A stretch of 64,000 bases of DNA from Synechococcus sp. GreenBA-s (GTDB taxonomy: Bacteria; Cyanobacteriota; Cyanobacteriia; PCC-6307; Cyanobiaceae), in the NCBI RefSeq assembly GCF_024345855.1, contig NZ_JAGQBX010000007.1, positions 1-64,000 on the forward strand. The letters are read 5' to 3'. Every line of letters begins with the position of its first letter. Position 1 is the stretch's first letter. The position numbers were made by a program, and so were the translations under genes. The notes beneath the pieces were generated by a model. The model saw nothing but the letters and a program-made list of their open reading frames with translations. It made no database searches and had not been told where the DNA came from. Shown in pieces: positions 8,141 through 17,236 of this stretch.

Positions 8141-8881
8141 TCAGGCCGCCACCGGCACCTGGTAGTTGGCGATGCGGGCGAAGCTCTCGGGCTGCAGGGA
8201 GGCACCGCCCACCAGCACGCCGTCGATGTCGCTCTGGGCCATCAGCTGGTCGATGCTGGCCGGATTCACCGAGCCGCCGTACTGGATCACCACCTCGGGG
8301 TAGCCCACCCACTGGCGGATCAGGCCGCAGATGCGGTTGGCCTCGGCGGCCTCGCAGGTCTTGCCGGTGCCGATGGCCCAGATCGGTTCGTAGGCCACGA
8401 TCAGCCGGGCCGGATCGAGGCCGTCGATGCCCTGCTCCACCTGGCGCCGGATCACCCGCTCGGCCTCACCGCCCTCGCGCTGGGAGTCGCTCTCACCCAC
8501 GCACAGGATCGGGATCAGCCCGGCCTTCTGGGCCGCCCGGGCCCGCAGGTTGATCTGCTCGTCGGTTTCGGAGAAGTATTTGCGCGGCTCGCTGTGGCCC
8601 ACGATCGCGTGGGTCACGCCGTGCTCCAGCAGCATCGCCGCCGAGATCATGCCGGTGTAGGCGCCGGAGCCATCCCAGTGCACGTTCTGGGCGCTGACGC
8701 GGATGCCGGTGCCGGCCAGGGCGGCGCTCAGGGTGGCGATCGCGGTGAAGGGGGGAGCCAGCACCACATCCCGGCCGGCCGGCAGGTTGGCCACCAGGGG
8801 CTTGAAAGCGTCCGCAAAGGCCTGCGCTTCGGCGCAGGTCATGTGCATCTTCCAGTTGCCCGCGATGACCGACTTGCCCAC
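8141..8881 (-). CDS. tpiA: Triosephosphate isomerase
   Basis: 246 residues, full length. It interconverts dihydroxyacetone phosphate and glyceraldehyde 3-phosphate in glycolysis and the Calvin cycle. The substrate-binding AGNWKM is at residues 7-12, the catalytic histidine in [11 protein letters not shown], the catalytic glutamate in [13 protein letters not shown], and the phosphate-binding GGSVNP near 210. First gene of a tpiA-folP unit. Confidence 0.97.
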   Translation of the reverse strand: MGKSVIAGNWKMHMTCAEAQAFADAFKPLVANLPAGRDVVLAPPFTAIATLSAALAGTGIRVSAQNVHWDGSGAYTGMISAAMLLEHGVTHAIVGHSEPRKYFSETDEQINLRARAAQKAGLIPILCVGESDSQREGGEAERVIRRQVEQGIDGLDPARLIVAYEPIWAIGTGKTCEAAEANRICGLIRQWVGYPEVVIQYGGSVNPASIDQLMAQSDIDGVLVGGASLQPESFARIANYQVPVAA

Positions 8882-8962
8882 GGCGTCCAGGGAAAAAACT
8901 GATCATTAACCTAAAGGCCGGCCCTCCGGGCGCTCCCGGACGCCCAGCACCCGCGTCAGGAC

Positions 8963-9208
8963 TCAGGTCGCCGGTGGCACGGGGTGCGTCTGGCCGCCGA
9001 TCTCCACCCGGTCGCCCGGCTTGAGCTTGCGGCCCCGGCGCGTCTCCTGGAAGCCGTTGACCCGCACCTCGCCCCCCTGGATGCGCTGCTTGGCCTCGCC
9101 GCCGGTGCCCACCAGCCCCTGGAACTTCAGGAACTGATCGAGTCGGATGGGTTCGGGAACGTCCGCCAAAACAGCGCTGATAGCTTGCCCCGATGCTCGC
9201 ACCCCCAT
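8963..9208 (-). CDS. Small S4-domain RNA-binding protein
   Basis: 81 residues at most. The core IRLDQFLKFQGLVGTGGEAK, with VRVNG and RRGRKLKPGDRVEI following, is an S4 domain of the YlmH/YaaA stand-alone type that binds structured RNA, usually rRNA. The ATG at 9208 would overlap the divergent ABC gene start by 16 bases. A TTG start in the stretch before ADVPEP, giving about 68 residues, is an alternative that removes the overlap. Located 81 bases upstream of tpiA on the same strand. Confidence 0.8.
   Translation of the reverse strand: MGVRASGQAISAVLADVPEPIRLDQFLKFQGLVGTGGEAKQRIQGGEVRVNGFQETRRGRKLKPGDRVEIGGQTHPVPPAT
9181..9186 (+). promoter_or_regulatory. Putative extended -10 (TGA-TAGCTT) placing the transcript start at the ATG
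   Basis: TGATAGCTT ends 6 bases before the ATG of the ABC transporter at 9193. A -10 element at this distance puts the transcript start at or next to the start codon, which would give a leaderless mRNA. No Shine-Dalgarno sequence is present in the gap. Confidence 0.4.
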
Positions 9209-10932
9209 CGGCCGGTTTCCGGCGCCTGCTGCCGCTGCTGCAGCCCCATCGCCGCAGCCTGGTGGCCGGGTGGCTGTGCACCCTCGTGTTCGTGGTCTGC
9301 TGGCCGCTGCTCGCCTGGCTGGCGGGCCAGCTGATTCCCGCCATCGGCGCCGGCGACTTCAACCGGGTGCTGCGGGTCGTTGGCCTGGCCCTCTCGGTGT
9401 TCCTGCTGCAGAAGCTGGCCCAGTTTGGCCAGGACACACTGCTGGCCGACCCTGCCCTGCAGGTGAGCCAGGAGCTGCGCCGCAGGCTGTTCGCCCGGCT
9501 GCAGAGGCTGGAGTTCGGCGCCCTGGAAAAGCTCTCCTCGGGCGATCTCACCTACCGCCTCACCGAGGACGCGGACCGCGTCGGCGAGGTGATCTACAAG
9601 ACGATTCAGGACACCACCCCATCGGCCCTGCAGCTGCTGGTGGTGTTCGGCTACATGGTGTGGCTCGACTGGAAGCTGTCCGTTGGCACGCTGCTGCTGG
9701 CGCCGCTGGTGGCCGTGCTGGTGAGCCTGTTCGGGGCCCGGGTGATGGGCGCCGCGGAGCGGAGCCAGAAACAGGTGAGCGAGCTGGCCGCCCTGCTGGC
9801 CGAGGCGATCGGCGGTCTGCCGCTGGTGCGGGCCTTCGCGGCCGAGCCCTGGCTGCAGCGCCGCTTCGACACCGAGATCGACCTGCACCGCCGAGCCCGC
9901 TACCGCACCCAGCAGCTGCTGGCCCTGCAGTTCCCGGTGGTGGGCTTCCTGGAGGCCGCCGGCATCCTGGCGGTGCTGCTGATGGGCGCCGCGCGCATCC
10001 AGGCCGGCGAGCTCACGGGTCAGGGCTTCAGCAGCTACGTAGCGGCCCTGCTGATGCTGATCGACCCGATCAGCCACCTCACAACCAACTACAACGAGTT
10101 TCAGCAGGGCCAGGCCTCACTGCGGCGTCTGCGTCAGATCGAGCAGGAGCCCGTGGAGCCCCCCGATCATGCCGATGCCCGGGCCCTCGGGCAGGTGCAG
10201 GGGGAGCTGGTGCTGGAGGGGGTGGCTTTCGGCTACGACCACGCCCAGCCGGTGCTGCAGGACCTCGACCTGCGCATCGAACCCGGCCAGGTGGTAGCCC
10301 TGGTGGGCCCTTCTGGCGCCGGTAAGAGCACCCTGTTTTCCCTCTTGCTGCGCTTCAACACCGCCCAGCAGGGCCGCATCCTGTTGGACGGCCAGGATCT
10401 GGCGGACCTGCGGGCCGCCGAACTCCGCCGGGCCGTGGCTCTGGTGCCCCAGCAGAGCAATGTGTTTTCCGGCACTGTGGCCGAGGCGATCGCCTTCGGC
10501 CGCGAGGTGAGCCGCGAGCAGATCCTCGCCGCCGCCAGGTTGGCCAACGCCGATGGCTTCATCGAGGCCCTGCCAGGTGGCTACGACAGCCGCGTGGAGG
10601 AGCGGGGCAGCAATTTCTCCGGAGGCCAGCTGCAGCGCCTGGCCATTGCGCGCGCCGTGCTCGGGGATCCGGCGATCCTGCTGCTGGATGAGGCCACCAG
10701 CGCCCTCGATGCCGAGTCGGAGCAGGCGGTGCAGCGGGGGCTGGACCAGGCGATGGCCGGCCGCACCGTGCTGGTGATCGCCCACCGCCTCTCCACCGTG
10801 CAGGAGGCCGATCGCATCGTGGTGCTGGAGCAGGGCCGCATCGTGGATCAGGGCAGCCACGACCTGCTGATCAGCCGGCCCGGCCGCTACCGCGATCTGT
10901 GCGAGCGCCAGCTGATCCGCGGGGCCAGCTGA
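9193..10932 (+). CDS. ABC exporter half-transporter (MsbA/LmrA type)
   Basis: 579 residues. A six-helix exporter domain (about 1-320) is fused to a canonical ATPase domain: Walker A GPSGAGKST (about 374-382), signature FSGGQLQRLAIARA, Walker B ILLLDEATSALD and H-loop IAHRLSTV. All catalytic motifs are intact, in contrast to the type I pair at 2516-6363. It probably works as a homodimer exporting a lipid or hydrophobic compound. The substrate cannot be told from sequence. Confidence 0.9.
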   Translation: MLAPPSAGFRRLLPLLQPHRRSLVAGWLCTLVFVVCWPLLAWLAGQLIPAIGAGDFNRVLRVVGLALSVFLLQKLAQFGQDTLLADPALQVSQELRRRLFARLQRLEFGALEKLSSGDLTYRLTEDADRVGEVIYKTIQDTTPSALQLLVVFGYMVWLDWKLSVGTLLLAPLVAVLVSLFGARVMGAAERSQKQVSELAALLAEAIGGLPLVRAFAAEPWLQRRFDTEIDLHRRARYRTQQLLALQFPVVGFLEAAGILAVLLMGAARIQAGELTGQGFSSYVAALLMLIDPISHLTTNYNEFQQGQASLRRLRQIEQEPVEPPDHADARALGQVQGELVLEGVAFGYDHAQPVLQDLDLRIEPGQVVALVGPSGAGKSTLFSLLLRFNTAQQGRILLDGQDLADLRAAELRRAVALVPQQSNVFSGTVAEAIAFGREVSREQILAAARLANADGFIEALPGGYDSRVEERGSNFSGGQLQRLAIARAVLGDPAILLLDEATSALDAESEQAVQRGLDQAMAGRTVLVIAHRLSTVQEADRIVVLEQGRIVDQGSHDLLISRPGRYRDLCERQLIRGAS

Positions 10933-10975
10933 TCGCCTTAGCCTGCCCTCCAGGACGACAGCGGCGGTGCGATCC

Positions 10976-11323
10976 ATGGCGCAGTGGGAATACCGGGTGA
11001 TCCACATCAACGTGGACAGCAATAGCCCCCCCCAACCGCCCGATCCCCAGGCCGCCAGCGAGAAGCTGCACGGTGTGCTCAGTCCGGAATTCATCGCCCG
11101 GGAGTTCCCCGACCAGTACGGCAGCGCCTCGGCCCAGGTTCCGAAGCACCCGGCTGAGCAGCTTCAGTACTTCCTCAATCTGCTGGGGAAGGAGGGCTGG
11201 GAAATGGTGGAGGCTTCACCGGTGGGACCGCTGCTGATGTTCTTCTTCAAGCGCCCCCTAGTGCCCAGCCTGCCGGCGGCCCGGTCCATAGGTTCCACGG
11301 ACAGCTCCCCGAGCCAGGCCTAG
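10976..11323 (+). CDS. DUF4177-like small protein
   Basis: 115 residues from the ATG at 10976 (MAQWEYRVIHINVDS). A GTG three codons upstream is possible. WEYRVI at the start and LLGKEGWEMVEASP followed by FFFKRP form the beta-strand/'GWE' pattern of DUF4177-type proteins, whose function is unknown. The middle (about 20-65) is a proline-rich insertion that includes SPEFIAREFPDQYG. TAGCCT at 10939-10944 is a plausible -10. Confidence 0.6.
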   Translation: MAQWEYRVIHINVDSNSPPQPPDPQAASEKLHGVLSPEFIAREFPDQYGSASAQVPKHPAEQLQYFLNLLGKEGWEMVEASPVGPLLMFFFKRPLVPSLPAARSIGSTDSSPSQA

Positions 11324-11349
11324 GCTGGGATCTGGACTTTCCAGCTCCT

Positions 11350-11574
11350 GTGACCGATTCCGCCCAGCAACCGCCCGTGCTCACCTTCGAGGGCAAGCGC
11401 TACGACCTCAACGGCCTGCCGGAGGACCTCAAGGAACTGGTGCGGGGCCTTCAGGTGGCCGACACCCAGCTGCGCATCCATGAGGACACGCTCAAGGTGC
11501 TGGCCGTGGGCCGCCAGTCGCTGGCGGTGCAGCTCAACGAGCGGCTCAAGAGCATCACCCCCCTGCCGGGCTGA
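11350..11574 (+). CDS. DUF6447-like small cyanobacterial protein
   Basis: 74 residues with a GTG start. The sequence FEGKRYDLNGLPEDLKELVR is followed by a helical stretch (about 34-70). This is a pattern I associate with DUF6447-type proteins of cyanobacteria and phages, of unknown function. TAGGCT at 11321-11326 is a plausible -10. The gene is independent of its neighbours. Assignment is by memory of the family and is only moderate. Confidence 0.6.
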   Translation: MTDSAQQPPVLTFEGKRYDLNGLPEDLKELVRGLQVADTQLRIHEDTLKVLAVGRQSLAVQLNERLKSITPLPG

Positions 11575-11610
11575 TCCGGAGGGGGGCAGGTGGCCTGCCG
11601 GGCCCGAGGC

Positions 11611-12594
11611 TCAGGCCGTGACCGGCAGGCCCCGCTCGTTGAAGATCCCCTCGAACAGCACTGAACTGAGGTAGCGCTCACCGGAATCCGGCAGCACCAC
11701 CACGATCGTCTTGCCGGCGTAGGTGTCTTCGTGGGCCAGGCGCACCGCCGCCACCGCGGCCGCCCCGCAGCTGATGCCCGCCAGGATCCCCTCCTCCTTG
11801 GTGAGCCGGCGGGCCATCGCCACGGCCTCCTCGTCGCTCACCTGTTCGACCCGGTCCACCAGGCCGAGATCCAGGTTGCCGGGCACGAAGCCCGCGCCGA
11901 TGCCCTGGATCTTGTGGGGGCCCGGCTGCAGGGCCAGGCCGCCCTTGGTCTGGCTGATCACCGGGCTGTTCTTGGGCTCCACCGCCACGCTCACCAGGGG
12001 CTTGCCCAGGGTTGTCTTGATGTAGCGGCTCACCCCCGTGATCGTGCCGCCGGTGCCCACGCCCGACACAAGCACATCCACCTGGCCCTCGGTGTCGTTC
12101 CAGATCTCGGGGCCGGTGGTGTCGTGGTGGATCTGGGGGTTGGCCGGATTTACGAATTGCTGCAGCAGCACGTAGCGAGCTGGATCACTGGCGGCGATCT
12201 CCTTGGCCCGGTTCACGGCGCCGGTCATGCCAAGGCGGCCCTCGGTGAGCTCCAGCCTGGCGCCGTAGGCCGTGAGCAGCTTGCGGCGCTCCAGGCTCAT
12301 CGTCTCCGGCATGGTGAGGGTGAGCGGGATGCCCTTGCTGGCCGCCACGAAGGCCAGGGCAATGCCGGTGTTGCCGCTGGTGGGCTCGATGATCTCCTTG
12401 CCCTCGCCCAGCAGTCCGTCGCGCTCGGCCGCCGCGATCATCGCCGCGCCGATCCGGCACTTCACCGAATAGGCGGGGTTGCGGCCTTCGATCTTGGCCA
12501 GCACCTGGGCCTTGGCTCCGGCGCTCACCCGGTTCAGGCGCACCAGCGGCGTCTTGCCGATCGTCAGGCTGTTGTCGCTGTAGATCGCGGCCAT
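11611..12594 (-). CDS. cysK: Cysteine synthase A (O-acetylserine thiol-lyase)
   Basis: 327 residues. A PLP-dependent enzyme that makes cysteine from O-acetylserine and sulfide. The PLP lysine lies in [11 protein letters not shown] (near 45), the substrate loop is TSGNTG (near 72-77), the phosphate-binding loop is [11 protein letters not shown] (near 178) and a conserved SCGAA lies near the C-terminus. Family members usually read SVKDR; the residue after lysine here is cysteine rather than aspartate, also seen in some true CysK proteins. Monocistronic by position. Confidence 0.95.
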   Translation of the reverse strand: MAAIYSDNSLTIGKTPLVRLNRVSAGAKAQVLAKIEGRNPAYSVKCRIGAAMIAAAERDGLLGEGKEIIEPTSGNTGIALAFVAASKGIPLTLTMPETMSLERRKLLTAYGARLELTEGRLGMTGAVNRAKEIAASDPARYVLLQQFVNPANPQIHHDTTGPEIWNDTEGQVDVLVSGVGTGGTITGVSRYIKTTLGKPLVSVAVEPKNSPVISQTKGGLALQPGPHKIQGIGAGFVPGNLDLGLVDRVEQVSDEEAVAMARRLTKEEGILAGISCGAAAVAAVRLAHEDTYAGKTIVVVLPDSGERYLSSVLFEGIFNERGLPVTA

Positions 12595-12664
12595 GAAGGG
12601 GGAGCAGGTGACTCTGCACGAAGCCTAAGGATGGCGTCGAGCCGGGCCAACGGGGGACGGCCGC

Positions 12665-12670
12665 TAGGGT
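12665..12670 (+). promoter_or_regulatory. Putative -10 TAGGGT placing the transcript start at the ATG
   Basis: TAGGGT ends 6 bases before the ATG at 12677. This is the same geometry as at 9181-9193 and is compatible with a leaderless transcript of the MAPEG gene. Confidence 0.35.
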
Positions 12671-12676
12671 TCGGCG

Positions 12677-13090
12677 ATGTGTCTCGATCTCTCCAGCCCT
12701 GCACTGGCCAGCGCCAGCCTGGTGACCCTGGCGGCGCTGATCACCTACCAGGGCCTGGTCATGGCCGTGGGTCGGGCCCGCCTCCGCTATGGCGTGAGAC
12801 CGCCCGCTACCACAGGCCCCGACGGGTTCGAGCGGGTGCTGCGGGCCCAGCAGAACACCCTCGAGCAGCTGCCGGTGTTTCTGCCGGCCCTCTGGCTGGC
12901 CAGCCTCTACGCCGACCCCCGCGTGGCCGGCATCACCGGCATGGTGTGGGTGGGTGCTCGCATCGCCTACGCCGTGGGCTACGCCCAGGCATCGGAGAAG
13001 CGGGCCCCCGGATTCGGCCTCAGCTTTCTGGCCTCCACCCTGCTTCTGGTGCTGGCGGCCGTGGGGCTGTTCCAGGCAATCAGAGCCTGA
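12677..13090 (+). CDS. MAPEG-family membrane protein
   Basis: 137 residues with four predicted membrane helices (about 10-30, 55-80, 80-100 and 112-133). The signature RVLRAQQNTLEQLPVFLPAL (about 53-72) is the MAPEG glutathione-binding region (RaxxNxxE). Family members include microsomal glutathione transferases; cyanobacterial ones detoxify lipid peroxides. No ribosome-binding site is visible, in line with a leaderless transcript. Confidence 0.85.
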   Translation: MCLDLSSPALASASLVTLAALITYQGLVMAVGRARLRYGVRPPATTGPDGFERVLRAQQNTLEQLPVFLPALWLASLYADPRVAGITGMVWVGARIAYAVGYAQASEKRAPGFGLSFLASTLLLVLAAVGLFQAIRA

Positions 13091-13175
13091 GAGGGGGTAC
13101 CGGGACCGCGTCCGGGTGGGCCAGCGGGGCAGCGTCGTCGCCTCTGCCTAGCCTGGGCCCGCAGACCCGCACGCC

Positions 13176-13679
13176 ATGACCCCCAAGACCCTTCGCTGGA
13201 TCACCGCCGCCCTGCTGTTCCTGGCGGCGGCCGCCTCGGTGGCCCTGCCCTTTCTCTCCGCCACGGCCCTCACCCTCAGCATCGGTGTGATCGCGGCCGT
13301 GGCCGGCGTGAGTCAGCTGCTGCGCCTCGGCCAGGTGGAGGGCGCCAAAGCCAGGATCTTCCGGGGCCTCACCGCCCTCTTCTATCTGGTGGCCGGCCTC
13401 TGGGTGGTGGCCTTCCCGGTGCAGAGCGAGGTGAGCCTCACGCTGTTTGTGGGGCTGCTGCTGATCGCCGAGGGGGTGATGGAACTGGCGGCGGCCGCCG
13501 CCAGCCAGGCCGAAGCCCGCCCGCTGGTGCTCGCCGATGGGGTGATCACGGCCCTGCTGGGCGGGCTGCTCGTGGCCGAATGGCCCACCGACAGCCTCTG
13601 GGCCGTGGGCACGCTGTTCGGCATCTCCCTGTTCTTCACCGGAGTGCGCCTGCTCGGCGCACCGGCGGCCGAGGCCTGA
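13176..13679 (+). CDS. HdeD/DUF308-family membrane protein
   Basis: 167 residues with six short hydrophobic helices in three pairs, spaced as in HdeD proteins (acid-resistance membrane protein family). A typical FLAAAASVALPFLSAT opening is followed by GVIAAVAGVSQLLRL. The biochemical role of the family is unclear. TAGCCT at 13149-13154 is a plausible -10. The 3' end lies 12 bases from the convergent histidine kinase. Confidence 0.8.
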   Translation: MTPKTLRWITAALLFLAAAASVALPFLSATALTLSIGVIAAVAGVSQLLRLGQVEGAKARIFRGLTALFYLVAGLWVVAFPVQSEVSLTLFVGLLLIAEGVMELAAAAASQAEARPLVLADGVITALLGGLLVAEWPTDSLWAVGTLFGISLFFTGVRLLGAPAAEA

Positions 13680-13691
13680 GCCCCTGCCGCT

Positions 13692-14999
13692 TCAGCCCAG
13701 CAGCGGCAGCTCCACCCGGAAACAGCTGCCCTGCCCCGGCTGGCTCGACACCTGGATCGTGCCGCCATGGGCCTCGCAGATCAGTGCGGCGATCGCCAGC
13801 CCCAGGCCGGTGCCGCCCCTTCCCCGTTCGGCGCTGGCCCGCCAGAAGCGGTCGAACACCCGCGGCAGCTCCTCAGCGCTGAGGCCCACGCCGGCATCGC
13901 TCACGGCCAGCACAGCCTGGCCGCCCTGGGCCTCCACCCCCACGCCGATGGCGCCGCCTCGGGGCGTGTAGCGCTGGGCGTTGTCGAGCAGATTGCGCAC
14001 CAGCCGCTGCAGCAGTGGCCCCTGGCCCAGCACCCTCACACCTGGGTCGATCGCCACGGTGAACGGGTGCCCCCCCAGGGCCAGGCCATCGCGGTGCAGG
14101 TCGAGCTGCTGGGCCACCAGCAGGGAGAGATCGAGGGGGCGTGGGGCCTCCAGGCGCTGGGTGTCCTGGCGGGCCAGCAGCAGTAGGTCGTCCACGAGCT
14201 GCTGCATCTGCTCCGTGGCGCTGGCGATCGCGTCAAAGCGGCGGCGTTGGCGGTCGTCGCAGGGCGGTGCGGCCCCCGGTGGGTCTGTGGGCCTGGAGTC
14301 GCAATCGAGCAGGCCCATCTCGGCATTGGCCGCCAGCGCCGCCAGGGGCCCGCGCAGTTCATGGGAGGCATCGAGGCTGAACTGGCGCAGACGATCGAGG
14401 CTGCGTTCCAGGGGCTGCACGGCCCGGCGCGTCAGCCCCCAGGAGCAGAGGCCGCTCAGCAGCAGGGCCAGCAGCACCGCAAGGGCCAGGGCCAGATCCA
14501 GCTGGCGCAGATGCTCCTCCACGGGCTCCAGGCCGGCGCTGATCCGCAGCCAGACAGCGCGGCCCCCGCCATCCATCGGGCGCACCAGGGCCAGCCAGCC
14601 CGGCCCTTCCTGCCAGCTGAACCTCCGGCCTGGGAGTTGCGGCGGCAGGGCCCCGAGGCTGCGCGCCTCGCCGAGCCGGGCCACCGGCTCCTGGCGTCCC
14701 TCCACGAACCACTCCACCTGCTTGTGGGTCGTGGTGAAGTTCCTGTGGCTGTCCTGCAGCGGCTGCCCATGGCCGGCATCCGGCACCGGCAGGCTGGCGA
14801 GGTCCTCGCCGATCAGGCTGAGCTGGCTGCGCAGCTCGGCGAGCTCCGTCTCCCGCGACACCCCCCGCACCACCGCCGCCACGATCAGCAGCAGGGCCGC
14901 CAGGCTGCCGAGGTAGAGCAGGAACAGTTCGCGCTGCTGGCGCCTGAGGGAGCGGGCGGGGCGGCCGGTGGGCCGGCAGCGGCGCAGGGGCCACCTCAT
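13692..14999 (-). CDS. Membrane sensor histidine kinase (RppB-like)
   Basis: 435 residues from the ATG at 14999, which overlaps the response-regulator stop by ATGA. Membrane segments lie near 22-45 and 155-178 and enclose a periplasmic sensor of about 110 residues. The H-box is FSLDASHELRGPLAAL (near 205-220), the N-box NLLDNAQRYTPRGG, the G1 box DAGVGLS and the G2 box GGTGLGLAIA. No HAMP-like linker longer than about 25 residues is evident. Together with the upstream OmpR-type regulator this resembles RppA/RppB or NrsR/NrsS pairs of cyanobacteria (redox or metal sensing). The signal is not readable from sequence. Confidence 0.9.
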   Translation of the reverse strand: MRWPLRRCRPTGRPARSLRRQQRELFLLYLGSLAALLLIVAAVVRGVSRETELAELRSQLSLIGEDLASLPVPDAGHGQPLQDSHRNFTTTHKQVEWFVEGRQEPVARLGEARSLGALPPQLPGRRFSWQEGPGWLALVRPMDGGGRAVWLRISAGLEPVEEHLRQLDLALALAVLLALLLSGLCSWGLTRRAVQPLERSLDRLRQFSLDASHELRGPLAALAANAEMGLLDCDSRPTDPPGAAPPCDDRQRRRFDAIASATEQMQQLVDDLLLLARQDTQRLEAPRPLDLSLLVAQQLDLHRDGLALGGHPFTVAIDPGVRVLGQGPLLQRLVRNLLDNAQRYTPRGGAIGVGVEAQGGQAVLAVSDAGVGLSAEELPRVFDRFWRASAERGRGGTGLGLAIAALICEAHGGTIQVSSQPGQGSCFRVELPLLG

Positions 15000-15676
15000 G
15001 GCTGCGGCGCCGCCAGCCGGTAGCCGAGCCCGTGCACGGTCTGGATGGGATCCTCGCTGCCGGCCGCCCGCAGCTTGCGCCGCAGGTTGTTGAGGTGGGT
15101 CTTCACGGTGTTCTCGCCGGACTCCACCTCCATGGACCAGAGCTGCTCGAGCAGCTGGGCGCGGCTGAACAGCTGCCCGGGATGGCGCAGGAACCACTCC
15201 AGCAGTTGCAGTTCCTTGGCGGTGAGGCTGAGCTCCTGCTCCCCCAGGCTCACCCTTGCCCCCACTGGATCGAGCCGCAGGCTTCCCCAGCCCAGTTCAG
15301 CCGGCAGGTAGGGCCGCTCGCTGCGGCGCTCCAGCGAGTGGATCCGGGCCGCCAGCTCCACCATTCGGAAGGGCTTCACCACGTAGTCGTCGGCACCGCC
15401 CTGAAGCCCGGCCACCACATCGGCCTCGGCGTCGCGGGCGGTGAGCATCAGCACCAGGGTGCCGTTGCCCTGGCGCCGCAGCTCCTGCACCACCGCCAGG
15501 CCGTCGCGGCCGGGCAGCATCCAGTCGAGCAGGGCCAGGTCGTAGCTGTCGCCCAGCAGGGCTTCCAGGGCCCGGTCGCCGTTGGACACCCAGGTGACAC
15601 GGTGCTGATCTCGGCTCAGGTAGTCGATCAGCGGTTCCGCCAGGCGATCGTCGTCTTCAGCCAACAGGATGCGCAT
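14996..15676 (-). CDS. OmpR-family response regulator (RppA-like)
   Basis: 226 residues. The receiver domain (1-118) carries the acidic pocket AEDDD near residue 6-10, the phospho-accepting aspartate in LALLDWMLPG (residue 51), the LTA switch threonine and the conserved lysine in VVKPF. The winged-helix DNA-binding domain (130-222) includes VKTHLNNLRRKL and TVHGLGYRL. It precedes and is translationally coupled to its kinase. A 271-base gap to the divergent monooxygenase gene holds its promoter; no clear repeat operator was found. Confidence 0.93.
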   Translation of the reverse strand: MRILLAEDDDRLAEPLIDYLSRDQHRVTWVSNGDRALEALLGDSYDLALLDWMLPGRDGLAVVQELRRQGNGTLVLMLTARDAEADVVAGLQGGADDYVVKPFRMVELAARIHSLERRSERPYLPAELGWGSLRLDPVGARVSLGEQELSLTAKELQLLEWFLRHPGQLFSRAQLLEQLWSMEVESGENTVKTHLNNLRRKLRAAGSEDPIQTVHGLGYRLAAPQP

Positions 15677-15947
15677 CGCGGTCGGGATGGGCGTGGGGGC
15701 GGCAGGGGTGGGGCAGGTTGAAGCGGTGGATCCTGCGCTGTGGATCCTTCCATGGTGATCGGGATCCAGCTCGTGGTGGCGGCCATCGTTGGCGGCTTGT
15801 CAGAGTGACCTTCTGCAGGCCTGTGCCATGGGCGGTCAGTTCCCCGTCGCCGTGTCTCCCGCGGAGGAGTCCCTTGGTCCCAGAGGCGATCCCCCTGGTG
15901 CTGCTGCTGCTCCGTCCCCGCTCCGTCCTCCCGGCTGTAGGGACGCG

Positions 15948-17222
15948 ATGAACCGGTGTGGCGTGCTGGTGGTGGGGGCGGGCCCGGCCGGCGCCACCCT
16001 GGCCCTGCAGCTGGCCCGTGCTGCTGTGCCCGTCACCCTGGTGGAGGCCCGCGATGGCTTTGCCCGTCAGTTCCGCGGCGATGCCCTGATGCCCTCGGGC
16101 CTGGAGGCGCTGGCCCGTATGGGCCTCTGGGATCTGGTTGAGCGCCTGCCGCGGCGACCGCTCGATGGCTGGAGTGTGCGGGTGGAGGGCCGCGAGCTGT
16201 TCTGGGTGGCGGAGCCCCTGGGCTCGCTGCAGCCCTGCACCCTTGTGCGCCAGCAGGATCTGCTCGAGGCGGTGCTGGCCGAGGGCCGGCGGCTGCCGAC
16301 GCTGCAGTGGCGCTCCGGCGTGGCGGTCACGGGGCTGCTGCGCGAGGGCGAGCGGGTGGTGGGGGTGCGCCTCGCGGATGGTGAGGAGCTGCCGGCGGCG
16401 CTGGTGGTAGTGGCCGATGGGCGCGACTCGCCGCTGCGCCAGCAGGCCGGCCTGACCCTGCACCGGCCCGCGGCGCCCATCGATGTGCTGTGGTTCCGGC
16501 TGCCGGGCCACCCCCAGCTTGAGCGCCGCAACGACTTCCTCACCCTGGTGGGCGGCGGCGCCATCGCCAGCGCCTTCGGTGGGGCCGATGGCCACCTGCA
16601 GATCGGCTGGGTGGTGGCCCCGGGGGAGCCGCAGCCCCAGCTGACGGCGCCGGCCTGGTGCGAGCGGTTTGCGGCTCTGGCACCCCCCTGGCTGGCGGAG
16701 CACTGCCAGCGCTCGGCGGCGGCGCTGCAGGGGCCTCTGCGGCTGCGGGTTCAGGTGGGGCTGGCACCGCGCTGGTGGCGGCCCGGGCTGCTGCTGCTCG
16801 GGGATGCCGCCCACCCGATGAGCCCGGTGCGGGCCCAGGGCATCAACATGGCCCTGCGCGACAGCCTGGTGGCCGCGGAGGCCTTGATCCCGCTGTGGTG
16901 CGCTCCCGACGGTGCTGGTGCCGCCGGCCCGCCTCTGGTCTGGGAGCGTCTCGATCGGACCCTGGCGGCGATCCAGGCTCGCCGTGAGCCCGAGATCCGG
17001 CGCATGCAGGCGCTGCAGGCGGCCGAAGCCCGCCAGGGCCGGCTGATCGCTCACCAGGCCCAGCTGCGCCGGCTGCTGGCGGCGGCGGCACCCCTGCTGG
17101 GTCCACTGGCCAAGGCGAGCTGGCTGCGGCGCCAGAAGCCCCTGCGGGAGGGGCTGGCCGGCTCACTGCCCGCGTCCCCGTTCGACGTCCCCGTTCGGGA
17201 ACGGACCGATCGGCAGGCCTGA
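15948..17222 (+). CDS. FAD-dependent monooxygenase (PHBH/UbiH type)
   Basis: 424 residues from the ATG at 15948. The Rossmann FAD-binding motif GAGPAGATLALQLARA is at residues 9-24, the DG motif VVADGRDSPLRQQAG near 160, and the GDAAHPMSPVRAQGINMALRD motif (split here: GDAAHPMSPV then RAQGINMALR) near 285-305. These are diagnostic of aromatic-hydroxylase/UbiH-like flavoproteins. The substrate is unknown. The C-terminal helical part and closeness in size to plain PHBH-type enzymes argue against a fused thioredoxin domain. Upstream open frame (to 15789) is low-complexity and was not included. Confidence 0.85.
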   Translation: MNRCGVLVVGAGPAGATLALQLARAAVPVTLVEARDGFARQFRGDALMPSGLEALARMGLWDLVERLPRRPLDGWSVRVEGRELFWVAEPLGSLQPCTLVRQQDLLEAVLAEGRRLPTLQWRSGVAVTGLLREGERVVGVRLADGEELPAALVVVADGRDSPLRQQAGLTLHRPAAPIDVLWFRLPGHPQLERRNDFLTLVGGGAIASAFGGADGHLQIGWVVAPGEPQPQLTAPAWCERFAALAPPWLAEHCQRSAAALQGPLRLRVQVGLAPRWWRPGLLLLGDAAHPMSPVRAQGINMALRDSLVAAEALIPLWCAPDGAGAAGPPLVWERLDRTLAAIQARREPEIRRMQALQAAEARQGRLIAHQAQLRRLLAAAAPLLGPLAKASWLRRQKPLREGLAGSLPASPFDVPVRERTDRQA

Positions 17223-17236
17223 TCGTGCTGCGTCGC

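Noticed and set aside
8112-8312. Upstream extension of folP
   Set aside because: It overlaps tpiA and has the arginine/proline-rich composition of an out-of-phase frame; the ATG at 8111 begins the conserved protein.
15718-15951. Open frames in the gap between the response regulator and the monooxygenase
   Set aside because: They show no domain pattern and are rich in Arg/Pro/Ser, typical of non-coding GC-rich DNA; the gap is more likely promoter sequence.
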